Origin: Apiospora phragmitis | Lineage: Eukaryota > Ascomycota > Sordariomycetes > Amphisphaeriales > Apiosporaceae | Reading direction: 5' to 3' | DNA: 64,000 nt | Assembly (NCBI GenBank): GCA_038363925.1 | Contig: JAQQWL010000006.1 | Span: forward strand, 1,282,501-1,346,500 | Part shown: positions 11,335 through 21,900 of the stretch, one piece after another | Layout of the letters: each line of letters starts with the position of its first letter | Numbering within the stretch: position 1 is the stretch's first letter | Translations under genes and position numbers: made by a program | The notes under the pieces: model-generated | The model's input: only the letters and a program-made list of their open reading frames with translations | Databases searched by the model: none | Told to the model about the DNA's origin: nothing

Positions 11335-11547
11335 TCAAGATTCGCGCCGCTGTGGCGAAGCCCCTGTGCATTCGTAGGCTTCGTTTCCAGCGTAAATTGT
11401 TTCGTCGTCATCATCGTGTGAGAACTCCTCGTGCATCTCTATAGCCACAGAGAATCGAGAGTTCGTGAATGCAGTGATTGTGCTCCACTGCTGAAGGGAA
11501 AGATCCGCAATGAAATCAACGTCGAACTCGTGAAATGTAGGAACCAT
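11335..11547 (-). CDS. Possible small acidic protein, 70 aa, unrecognised
   Basis: An ATG ORF downstream of the two-TM gene, with a composition that looks protein-like: an N-terminal FHEFDVDFIADLSLQQW, then an acidic DDDDETIY stretch. It could be a separate small gene, a 3' exon of the neighbour at 11808, or chance. No family is recognised and no splice link to the neighbour was found. Confidence 0.2.
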   Translation of the reverse strand: MVPTFHEFDVDFIADLSLQQWSTITAFTNSRFSVAIEMHEEFSHDDDDETIYAGNEAYECTGASPQRRES

Positions 11548-11807
11548 ATCTCGTGTAGTTCGTACCGGATGTGCGAGTCGCCAATGTCGGCAACGCCGTC
11601 GTCGTATGTCCGCAGAAATAACTAAGTGAAGAAAATCACAGCCAACGCCAAAGCCTGAAGAAGAGAAAAGACAGTCGAAAAAGACAGATGAATGCAAGGA
11701 AATTTTCTTCCTCGTATGCCAGGAAACCAGATGAACGTTCGGTTTTCCCAGAATAAGAGAGACCCAGAAGTACACAAAATGCAAGTGGATAAGGATGATC
11801 AAGACGA

Positions 11808-13927
11808 TCAGCAAAGACCACCAATGGCGGCCTCGCTGCGCTCGTAGATCGGGGTCATGGGTCCTCGACGAGGACCAAAGGTGTCGTTGTGAGTATCGCG
11901 ATGGTCATGTGTGGAGCCATTGTCGACGTACGCAGGGAACCGCTCCGTGCTCTTCTGTGAATCGGGAGTTCCGGCCTCGGTTACGATCTTGTGGGGGAGC
12001 TTGTGTTCCTCCTGAAGACGCTTAAAGGGGTTTGTGCTGCTGGCAGCGCGCGGGACGGGGTGCGAGCCCAAAGCCTCCTTAGGACGCGGGGCGCTGTAAG
12101 TCTTCGTGTACGAGGCACCGGAGGCATCTTGGGCGACCTGATCCTTTTCGCTGTCGTCTGCGTATGAGCTGATAAGAGAGGACAGAGTCGACTTGGTGTC
12201 AACGGAAGGCATCATAGGGATGTTGGTCTCGGATGACAGGTCCGGAACAGCTACAGAGTGGGGGATTCTACCAGCAACTAGCTTATCTGTCGATGCCGTT
12301 AGAGACTCGTCATCCTTGGGTGTCTTCGACGACTCGGGCGAGTCATTGTCGGACGAGGAAGCCTGATGTTGCTCCTGTTGACCATGTCGAAGATCAGCTC
12401 CTTGGCGGCGTGCAGCAGAATAGATGAGAGAGTCGCTACGGGCAACACCGATAGGAGTGCCATCAGCCCGCAGAACTGCAGCAGCAGGTCGAGCCTCAAC
12501 GATACTTTGTGCGCAGAGGGCGGTTCGGACCGACTCGACGTCGAAAATGCCACTAGCACGCTTGCTCTGGGTCGAATTGGGCGGTGCAACGAGATTGTGA
12601 AGTCCCTCAGCGACGATCCTGTTGCTCTGGCGAATATGGACTGGCTCAGGGGTCGTAGGGCCACGCGAGAAACAGGGGGCTCTCTCGTTCTGGCCTGCGG
12701 CAGCAACTCCTGAAGGGCCGCGCTGGGTCATGTCGTCGAGTTCAATGGCGGGGTCACTGTTCCGGACAGGTGTAGGGGTAGAGTATCTGACGATGTTGCG
12801 CATCTCAATCAACTCCTCCTCGTTTTGGCTGTTACGATGAATGGCCATAACCAGAGAAGTCTTGCGGCGAGCATAAGTTACGATGACGGCGGCCATGGAA
12901 ATGAAACAAAAGCCAATGGATAGAACCAACCACACTATCTGTCTGGTATTGGTGATCTTATGCTCATCACTGTACAGTACCATAACTGTCATGGCAGAGA
13001 CGGTCGAGAAGGCTGTGATGTATGTTGATATAATCGCAGCCCAGAAGGCAACGCTCCATGGCTTGACTGGGCGGTTCATCAATTCGCGGATATTGATTCT
13101 CAGCAGGACAAACTTTCTCTTGCGTGCAGCCTCCGGGTGATTCTCCGGTCGATGAACTAGCATAGTTGCCGGGGTAGCTGTCTGCGATGGAAAGGGATTG
13201 AAGCTGTTGCGGCTCGAATCATGGCCACATCCAGCGTCAAATTGGGATTCATTGATAGGCGATGTAACGTTCGGCATGGCGATAGGAAGAGAGGTACGGT
13301 TCTCGATGCGACTCTGGTTTCGGACATCGAGTAGGACGCGATGCGTCTGGTTCAGGGTTGCCTCAGGGTCAGAGTCTGGACCATAGTCGGTGCCACCCAT
13401 AGGTCCGCCGCCGTGCTCGGCGCTAGCAACATGGCGGAAATCGAACGGGGCGCTGATCTTGGCCTTGGGGGGTGACTCGTGAATGAATGGCAAGAACGAT
13501 CCCGCGCTGCTAAAGACCTGTGCTCCGCGCGAGAGCTGAGTCGCCAAGCCGTTTTTGATACGTTTGGAGTTTGTTTGGAGGACACGCTGGGCAAGCGGGG
13601 CATCATTGCCAGTCGACTCGGGGCTAATACTTCCCATAGAGTTGAACGAGCGCTTTAAGCCGTGTCGAGTAGGTGGGCGAACCGGAGGAGGAGCCGGCAG
13701 TCTCATGGTGGCACGGACATGGGAGTGCGGTGTCCACTCTGCGAAGTGTAGTTACGACGAGACTTGGGGCGCTCCATAGCAACCCGGTCAACACCGGCAT
13801 CGCCGGCCAAAGGCCACTCTGCCAGCGGGACGGCCATAGTCGTTCCAGATGAAGGGGAAGAGCCTCCGGAATACGGGGTAGAAGTTCTCTCCTTGGATCC
13901 CATGTTGCCAGCACAAGTGGAAGTCAT
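11808..13927 (-). CDS. Unknown fungal protein with two transmembrane segments
   Basis: A 632-codon ORF runs from ATG 13706 (good context GCCACCATGA) to 11808. Roughly residues 216-246 and 256-280 of it are hydrophobic helices, separated by a short polar loop (YSDEHKITNTRQ). They are flanked by a 215-residue Ser/Pro/Arg-rich N-terminal region and a long disordered C-terminal tail rich in Ser, Asp and Lys. A second ORF from ATG 13927 has matching low-complexity composition and ends exactly at 13703. One missing base near 13707 would join it to the main frame and add about 73 residues. I give the longer bounds; 13706 is the conservative start. The layout suggests a membrane-anchored scaffold with both tails on one side, but no family is recognised and no function is claimed. 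Confidence 0.6.
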
Positions 13928-14177
13928 TGTCTTGACTTTGTGGGTGTTGTGGTTTCTGTTGAGATTGTGCGGCAGATACAGTTGCCGCAAGTAGTAGTGA
14001 TTCCGTTACTCACGGTGAGTTTTGGACACTTGGAATAAAGGTCTGTTGTGGGTGGTACTGAGTCGGCCGAATGTTAGTTCATGTACCGCAAATTCGTATT
14101 GCAAGGCTGAAGGCGTGTTGAAGGGACGGAAGGTTGGGGATTTGTCTGAAAGAGGATGGAATTGAAAAGACGTGGTT
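13928..14177. other. Intergenic, upstream of the two-TM gene
   Basis: Probable promoter and 5' leader of the minus-strand gene. G-rich on the plus strand. No gene seen. Confidence 0.4.
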
Positions 14178-14280
14178 GTGAAGCAGAATTAACGGAGGTG
14201 AAGGTTAACGTCTGGAAGGGGACGGACTTGACAAGATGTGGTAGTGAAGCAGAATTAACGGAGGTGAAGGTTAACGTCTG
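14178..14280 (+). repeat. Two-copy direct repeat, 66-bp period
   Basis: A 37-bp block starting GTGAAGCAGAATTAACGG and ending AACGTCTG occurs identically at 14178-14214 and 14244-14280. The sequence between the copies is also partly similar (ACGTGGTTGTG against ATGTGGTAGTG). This is a recent tandem duplication in non-coding DNA. Confidence 0.85.
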
Positions 14281-14360
14281 AAATAGGATGTACTTACGGA
14301 AATACGTATTAGAAAAGGCAGATTCTTCACTAATACTAATGAAGGTAGGGTTAGAAATGT

Positions 14361-14475
14361 AGAGATTGAGGTTGAGGCGTAAAAGTAGAGGTTGAGGTTG
14401 TGGTTGTGGTTGTGGTAGTGGTAGAAGTGAAGGGCAGAGGGAGAGGTAGAGGTTTAAAGGTTGAGGTAGAAGTCT
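14361..14475 (+). repeat. Low-complexity GGTTGT/GGTAGAG tract
   Basis: Purine/T-rich repeats of GAGGTT, GTGGTT and GTAGAGG type on the plus strand, C/A-rich on the other. This is simple-sequence DNA and gives spurious Thr/Ser-rich ORFs on the minus strand. Confidence 0.7.
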
Positions 14476-15017
14476 GAAAGAATGTGGGCAAGGGAAAAGC
14501 TGTGTAGGAAAGAGAAAGTGAGCATACCAGATGCAAGTTTGTCCTGTAAGACAAACACGGAGAAGTACCAGCTCAAGATAGGTGATTGTCAGAATCGCTT
14601 TTAGATCACTAGATCAGTTCGTGGGCCGAGGAAGTAACACCCTTGCAATGTGTGAACAATAGAATCACCCTTTGATCACTTCGTGATGACTCCGGCGTCG
14701 AAAGGGGAAACTGCTCGGCCGCTGTGATTAGACACGGGATGAAGAAACGGCGGGTCCGGTTTTGCGGCTTGAAGCTTTTTCCGCGGGTCCCGATAGGGGT
14801 TTTGGAGTCTTGCTGCGTTGTAGCTGTAGGTGAGGTTACCGGACGAAGCTGAACCATTGGCCGAAAAGGGGTCGGGTTAAGTTGGAAGGTTAAGATAATG
14901 CCGGTCCAAGGTGATGATATGGAATGTTGGACGCCAACAAGTCAACGAGTAGCACCAGAGCTCGAAACGTTCCGTAACGGGCGGGCGCAAGGAGTCATTA
15001 AGATAAAACCGCCACGA

Positions 15018-15425
15018 CAAGAAGGAGTGAACGAATAAAGTCGTGAAGAAAATGGCGAGAGCACGCGACTCAAAAGGTATCTCCACGACAAGAAGGAGTG
15101 AAATACTAAATCGTGTCGAAAAAGGCGAGAGCACGCGACTCACAATGTGTGTGAGAAGTATCGCCAGGTACAGAAGGAGTGGACGAATGGATCGCAAAAA
15201 GTAGGCGAGAGCACGCGACCCAAAAGGTATCTTCACGAACAGAGGGAGGGGGAAAATGAGTCGCGACGAAACGAGCGAGCGCACGCGTCCCAAAATGGAT
15301 ATGGGAGGTATCGTGGTGTACAAAAGGAGTGGACGGGTTTCAACAAAAAAGGCGGGAGCACATGGGCCAGAAGGATTGGAAGAGTAAGTTGCTACAGAAA
15401 TGGCGAGAGCATGCGCCAAAGTCGG
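15018..15425 (+). repeat. Degenerate minisatellite, about six 70-80-bp units
   Basis: A core GCGAGAGCACGCG recurs at 15055, 15125, 15205, 15275 (as GCGAGCGCACGCG), 15352 (GCGGGAGCACATG) and 15403 (GCGAGAGCATGCG). Spacings are 70, 80, 70, 77 and 51 bp. Each unit also has AGAAGGAGTG or a variant and a GGTATC block. Neighbouring units differ by up to about 30 percent, and there is a hint of a 150-bp higher-order period (70+80). The ORFs crossing it in both directions encode only this repeat and are not treated as genes. Confidence 0.8.
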
Positions 15426-16776
15426 ATCTTTATAAGGAAAACAGCAAGGTAGGCCACTCAATGGCCACGCGTTGGTGCACAACTCGCCAAAAGCCTTTTA
15501 TCAAAACAGGTAGGTGGCCAAGCAACGATAATTGCCAGGTCAAGGACCTGAGGCAGTAACAATTAAAACAACCGTCTACATAGTAAGTAGAAGCACCCTA
15601 TTCTACATATGATCCATCGTCAAGTGGAGTAACAGAACGCGATCGTCAGGCCTTGAGATGGGTTGCCGCCGCTTGATGCACAACAAAAGAAAAATCAGGG
15701 TGGCGGACGGCGAGAGGGGACTTCAGCTTCTAGGGAATACACAGAAACCATCGCCGACTGGGCAGGGAACAGAATTAAGTTTTCAGTCAACAATGCATGA
15801 GATATGGCCGTATCTTTCCTATCAGGCTTCACTCTTAACATAAAAGGAAAAAGCTCAAAGAGGACAGACAACAGGAGGACCTTCATCCCTCTGCCGCTAC
15901 CTTTCGAAGGAAGAAGCTGAGCGGTCGGGTTCCAATTACTGTGGCATAGGCTCTGCAACGAACTGGGGGGAAATTCCAATCTGTTGCATCCGTCCAGGTT
16001 CCTTGATAGAACTAACAAGCCAGCCCTCCATGACAGTAGATACTCGAATGATGACTTGGTGGCGGCATATCGTCAGCTTGCACAGTCCCTTACTCGGGTA
16101 CACACCACGGGCTTTCCGGACCGTTCAGGTTGCCACGTGTCTTGTCGTCCTCATGCTTAGTGTACGCGAACCTTCAACGGTACGTGTAGGAGGTCATGCC
16201 TTAACCCTCGTGGTAAGCGGGCCAATGTTGATAATATAGCATAGAAACAGCCGGTGTGTGACAACGGGGACCTCATGACCGTCTACTGCATTGGGACCCA
16301 AAGGTGCCAGGGCATTGACACCACTACATTCATACCTCTACATCTACATCTACCTCTACTACGGTACAGTCGACCACACCAACTGTTTAAAGGCAATTAG
16401 CCAATATGTCTAAACGATCATCTGGGTGATACTCACCCAAGCCCGTATACACACTGAACAAGGGAGGTAAGGAACGTCTGCGGATCTACCAGTTTATCAA
16501 GTCTATGATGACATATCAAACTTCACTCATGGTACAGACCGCACTATTGCCCATAGATATTGACATGTACAGTAAGCAATACTCCTTTGAATATCTTCGC
16601 TGGGCTTGATAACTAAGAAGTCATAGTAGTAGGCCCAATACTAAGTAAATATTTCTACACATCGCCATGGGCCAAGACAGCATATGATCCAAATTCAAAT
16701 CCCGAAAGGAGATAAAGAAGAAAACAAACTTAGGAGATAAACTACGGCTAGCTAATATCAAGTCCATTCGGCTCCT
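15426..16776. other. Gene-free stretch
   Basis: Holds a short CTACAT/CTACCT microsatellite around 16334-16361 and scattered short ORFs. No gene, RNA or element is supported. Confidence 0.5.
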
Positions 16777-18910
16777 TTATTTGTTCTGATGAGAGACTCT
16801 GCAGAGGCGCCCATTCTGAGAAGGTAAGAAATCGCCCGTCTCCACGGCCCACCCCTCGCTGCCGACGCTAGTCGGCGCCCAGAAGAGGTCCAGGGATCAT
16901 ATTTGCGCTTGATCGCCACCAGGCCAGGGTACTTGTCGCGGCCCCAGAACGCGTCCTGCCAGTGCGGCTCCAGCAGGTCCGCCTCGTTAACGTACACGCC
17001 CGCGTCCGGCGACGCCGCGCGCCACCGCGTCATCGACTCATTGAACCGGGCATAGCTGGCGAGGGACTTGTCTCTTGTCGAGTAATCGCCCACCCGTTCA
17101 AACAGGTCCGCGTGTATGGTGGCTCGGCGCCATCCGGCGCTCACAGCGTTACCTGGTGGTGGGGACGACAGCAGTAGCGCCCGAAGAGCCATAATACGCC
17201 GACGCCGCGGCTTCCGTCGGCGCGAGGTGGATGCCGTGGAACTGGTACCCGGCCTCAACGGAGTACCGCACGGCGGCCACGACGTCGGCGTACATCGCGG
17301 GGTCCTCCCAGTCCCGCGCCGAGAACAGTCGGCTCGCGAACACCTGGTTTCCGGGGACGTCGCCACGGCCACGGCTCGCGTCGGCCCAGCGCGTCGAGAC
17401 GATTGGTTTGGGGACGGCGATGGAAATGCCGAGGCGCGCGAGCTCGTCGATGTGCGGCGCAATTAGCGCCGTGATCTCGACGAACGACTTGCCGGGGAAC
17501 TCGTACGTCGTGTCGTACGAGTAGTGGCCGGTGCTGTTGCTGCCCGAGACGTAGCTGTAGCCGGTTCCGTAGTGGGGCTTCTCGGTTACGCGCTTGCCTA
17601 ACTGGTTCTCCGCGGCGAACGCGCGCCAGAACGGCTCGAGGGTCCCGTTGTCCGGGGTGGCGAACGTGATCGTCACGGAGTTGAAGCTGAGGGAGGGGTA
17701 CGATTTGACGACCGCTGAGGTGACGATGCCATAGGTGCCTATAAATGCGATTGGACACAAAATGTAAGAATGTGGGCTATTAATATTTCAGGAAGTCAGA
17801 CTGTTGGAGAAAAAAGAAAATGTGCTCTACTGACCAGGACCACCACCTCTTAGCGCATAGTATAAGTCGGAGTTGGTCTCCGGATCAGCCGTGACAAATC
17901 TACCATCCGCAGTGACAACCTGGAGCGAAAGAGGCTGATCTGCGCCTAGTCCGTACAGGGAAGCGATGGGAGAGTGACCCCCACCCGTCATCCATCCTCC
18001 ATAGGCGCCGACGGTGCTATCACTCGGTACCACCAGCGTCATGTTGTGGCGCTTCATGAAGCTGAACATCTCCCACGACTCCAGCCCCGAAGAGACTTTG
18101 GCAGCCATCCCACTGAAACCGCCTTGCTTGTGCTGGGGTAGGAACTCAAAGTCCTTGAGGTGATGGGTCCATATTAAGAGGGACCCGGCGCCGACAGCCC
18201 TTCCGATCCAGTCGTGGCCCGTATTTCTATGGTTATGAACCACCCAAGGTTAGAGGAAGCCCCTCCCTTCAGTCTATGCGATTCGATTTGGTTGTCAGAC
18301 TCACTTGATGACCAGTCTCAGGTTTCTGTTTCTGGCAAAGTTGACTCCCATCTGCACATGCTTCACGGTCGTAGCATTGACCTGTGATAATTGGTTCATT
18401 CAGCATTGCTATCGAGGGAACGAGGAACAATCCGATAATAGTGAGTGGAACTTACAACATAAACAGGGAAACCCCCTTTTGTACAATTGCCCTGCGGATT
18501 ACCCCACCGAGCAGGTTTGTCCCTCAGTCCAGACGGTCATTCCGGATACCGGATTGTCGATGTAAAAGCGGCTGCTTCTGGCACTCGTGAGAATGTCGTT
18601 AAGCAGCCTGGGCATAGTACTCGGAGTTTTTATAGCAAACCGCTCCTGGAGGAGGCGGCTTTAGGAGCGCACCGCCCAAAGAGTTGTTCAGTTTCTTCCA
18701 TTCCTCCTCCGGTGGCCAGCTCGGCTCGCCGGGGAAGGCCCGGCATCCGTGCAAGTCCTGGACGGGATGAGCGTCGTCTGCATCGCCAAAAGCAATGGCA
18801 GGGAACGCTTCGGTATCAGCTGGGGCCAGCTGGACTGCCTCAAAGGGGAAATTGTAGCCCAGTGCTTTCGAAGCAAGGACGCAAATTGCGATCAATAACA
18901 GGGACTTCAT
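16777..18910 (-). CDS. Secreted FAD-linked oxidase, berberine-bridge-enzyme family, frame breaks
   Basis: Exons: 18456..18910, 18305..18381, 17835..18226, 16777..17738. The N-terminus MKSLLLIAICVLASKALG is a signal peptide. The FAD_binding_4 region includes [24 protein letters not shown], whose His is the usual 8-alpha-histidyl FAD anchor, and GAYGGWMTGGGHSPIASLYG. The second covalent Cys of bicovalent members is not seen there, so single attachment is inferred. The C-terminus YVNEADLLEPHWQDAFWG followed by YPGLVAIKRKYDPW is the BBE domain. Substrates in this family include sugars and secondary metabolites; none can be assigned. Introns are well supported by phase. Single-base breaks lie near 18601, 18502 (TACCCC), 17155 and 16890. 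Bridging the last gives the family-like end LFWAPTSVGSE...HQNK. Confidence 0.75.
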
Positions 18911-21900
18911 GATGCAATGTGGCAAGGGTGTTTACTCAAAACCAATATTCCAGGCTTGCGTCCCGTGAAACTAACTGCCTCTTTGGGGCCTGTTGGGCGT
19001 GGTAGAGATTATTATACTTTGATGCTGCTATGCGGATGGCGGGGGCTGACACCTTTACTGCTCCCCTCCCTAGTCCCTTCTTGTGACACAGTTGCACTTT
19101 GATAGGTTATCAGAGCGGGAGTACTACACGGTGGCTGCAGGATCACTACTCGAAGACTACATTGCGTGCTGCCGTTCTAATTCCAAACTCATCACCAGTC
19201 TATATTTCTTACACTCCACGAAGCTTCAAGTAGCGGCATCTACTGTGTCGAAGTGAAAAGTTGCACATTGACAATAAGTCGTAGTGCGGGCCTTTAATTT
19301 TGTTTCCTTGCTGTGTATATACAACGGGAAAAGTTTACGACATATACGGAATTGGCATGACTTTGTTTCTCAGTAGGTGATATGGCTAGTCTATGTAGTC
19401 GGAGACTGATTGGGCAGATTCTATAAAAGGTGGAGACGAGCGCTCAGCAACTAAGTTCGTAACGGAGAGCGAATGTAACCTTGAGGTAACATTGAAGTAA
19501 GCCTGCATACATCGTACTGGTTCTTTCTGACACATGGAGAGCCCGACTGGCAATGGGATGTATGTGAGAAGTCACATTCAAGCCATGTGCTCAGAAGGTT
19601 TGAATCTCCCTGACGTTCAAGGTGTAATAGGGGCTACATAGTATTTCTGCAGGCTGTAGTCCTTAGGGTACTTTTGGCTCATCTTTATTGACAGCCCGAT
19701 ACTATGATGGTGAGAACGATGGTGTGCTCCTGTGTGCTTCCTTCTGATTGGCTTAGGATGCATTATTGCTTGATTATTACTTGAAGGTTCTGGCTCGACC
19801 TATGTGGTCTTCTTCATTACCCTAGCTCTTCGTAAACATCTATATTTAGAAACGGGATCCAGAAAGGGAAAATCAGTGGCATGTTCAACCATTGGCCCGG
19901 CCTCTCTTCCTCTCTCTTCTCCAAGGCATCATCATAGCATGGTTCGGACTAGAATTGTTTTCAACTGATCTTGGTTACGACTGAGTTCATGAGGGGTCGG
20001 TTAACTACATTTCCTGCGTTTCTCCATGTCTGACTTATGGTAGAGTGACATGAGGCTTGCTGTTGTCATTTCTCTGGTTCTAGAACATGTTCATGTGTTA
20101 GGTGATGAGGAATTGTACCGAATATCACCACGTATATAAGCCGCTGCGCGAGAATATATCCGGCGATTGTCTCACTCAGCTTACCGGCTGTAAGCTTGCA
20201 CATGGCGCTGGCTCAGCACCTATAAGTCAGTGATACCGGCAGCCAGCCAGCTCTTACAGGCGGATCTCCGGGCCTGTATCCTTATACTAAGCCACAGTAT
20301 CGAAAGCCACAGAAATGTCCACCTCGTCGTCTTATTGGAGGAAATAATTCGACCCCGAGCTTGACTGTAGCTTCCAGTGAAATAAGGGTTTGCTGCAACC
20401 TTGACTAATCAAATGTTTGCCATTGTGCGTAGTACGGTCAGGTTTGCTTACGGAGGTCTTATCAGATGATGAGAAATACAGCTTCCATCATGGTATCGCG
20501 TTGCACGACAGGCAGCAGAGATGAGGACTCATTTCGGATCCGATGCAATGGTAAGTAGGCGGCACTACCCTTTCTGCCGATGGGGGTCCTCGGCTGGCCG
20601 CGTGGTTTCCATATTTGTCCCCGCGCTTTCAGGGGGGCTCGGATGGCACGGTGGCCCACCCATCCATCCACCCTTCAAGATCGGGATGGGTGGCCCATTC
20701 CTTGTTTAGGACCTCGCAGCTTACATGAACTATTGGATTCTCAAGACTGCCGAGTACTTTTGAAGATCCAGTCGCATCGCAAGATGGAACACTGTGACGG
20801 CGTTGTCACAACCTACATCACACTATTTCTCTTGGAGGCGAAACCAGACGGGGACCGGTTTAGGCGAGTTCCTCCGGGGAACCGGCAGGATTTCAGAAGG
20901 AGTTTTACGAGTGTGTCGATCCTCCGCCACCCCTGTCCCAAGGGCTTTTGGAAGACGAGAACGAATATTTGCGAACAGTGTAAATCGCAACATTGATTAT
21001 CTGTCTTACGGGATCTCCATTCTATCGCATCCACAATGCTGATTTAATTCCCGGTGGCGTTGACGATCTTCTCCCTATCTTGAAATAAATCAGATTGCCG
21101 CATCCGGCGACCAGACGGAAAGCTAGAGACGCGACGTCCCGATCTTGTGAAGGCCAAGGCGGACAGGTGGGGGTAGAAAGGCGTTTTCCCCCTCGAGCAC
21201 GAGAAATGATGAAGTGGCATAGAAAGTGGCGTGAGGCGTCGTCGCGGTCTTTACGTAGTTGTTACACTGCATGATAGGATGCACTCTTTCCCTGATGTCA
21301 CGAGCATGGGGAAGCAAAGAACTCCACAGCTGATGGACATACAATGCCTGCAAGTTAAGGAGCCCGTTCGGGCAACGACGTAGTGGGTGCCTTGCTTGCT
21401 CATGAACGCTTGCCAAGGAGAGAGAACACGGCGCGAAGCACTGGTGGTTGCTTTTCCAATGTTCGCAGCAGGGAAGCTTGGGCTGTCAACACGAGGTGGT
21501 CCAAGATGGTGGTTTGAAGGCTGACCACGGCATTGTCACAACCTCGGGTCAGGTGAAATTCAATTGCCGCGCCGGTATTGCGCTGGCCGACGACCGCCTG
21601 GGACATAATATGGATGTCGGTTCTAAACCACCACGACGGAACACAAGAATTTCAGGTCAGAGAGATTCACACCAGGGATGGCGGGAGCTAAGTCGACTAG
21701 TAGAATTATGGGGATGCACATGTTTCAGAGCTTAATCCGACGGGAATGCCCCCTGCTGCATTGCTTCGAAATTGCAAGATAATATAAAATAGATGGGCAA
21801 TTAACACTGAATCTGAAGGAGCAAAGATGGGTAGCGGCATGCATCATCGGAACTCCCCAGCGTATGTATGCGTCTACATCTATGTATTACAACCAGGTCC

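Noticed and set aside
14877..15482. 201-codon minus-strand ORF and the plus-strand ORF 15147-15452
   Set aside because: Both are read through the minisatellite and their residues simply follow its repeat units; no start context, domain or splice support.
20650..20700. Inverted repeat CACCCATCC / GGATGGGTG as transposon end or terminator
   Set aside because: Arms are only 9 bp, no target-site duplication or transposase remnant was seen, and fungal pol II genes do not use such hairpin terminators.
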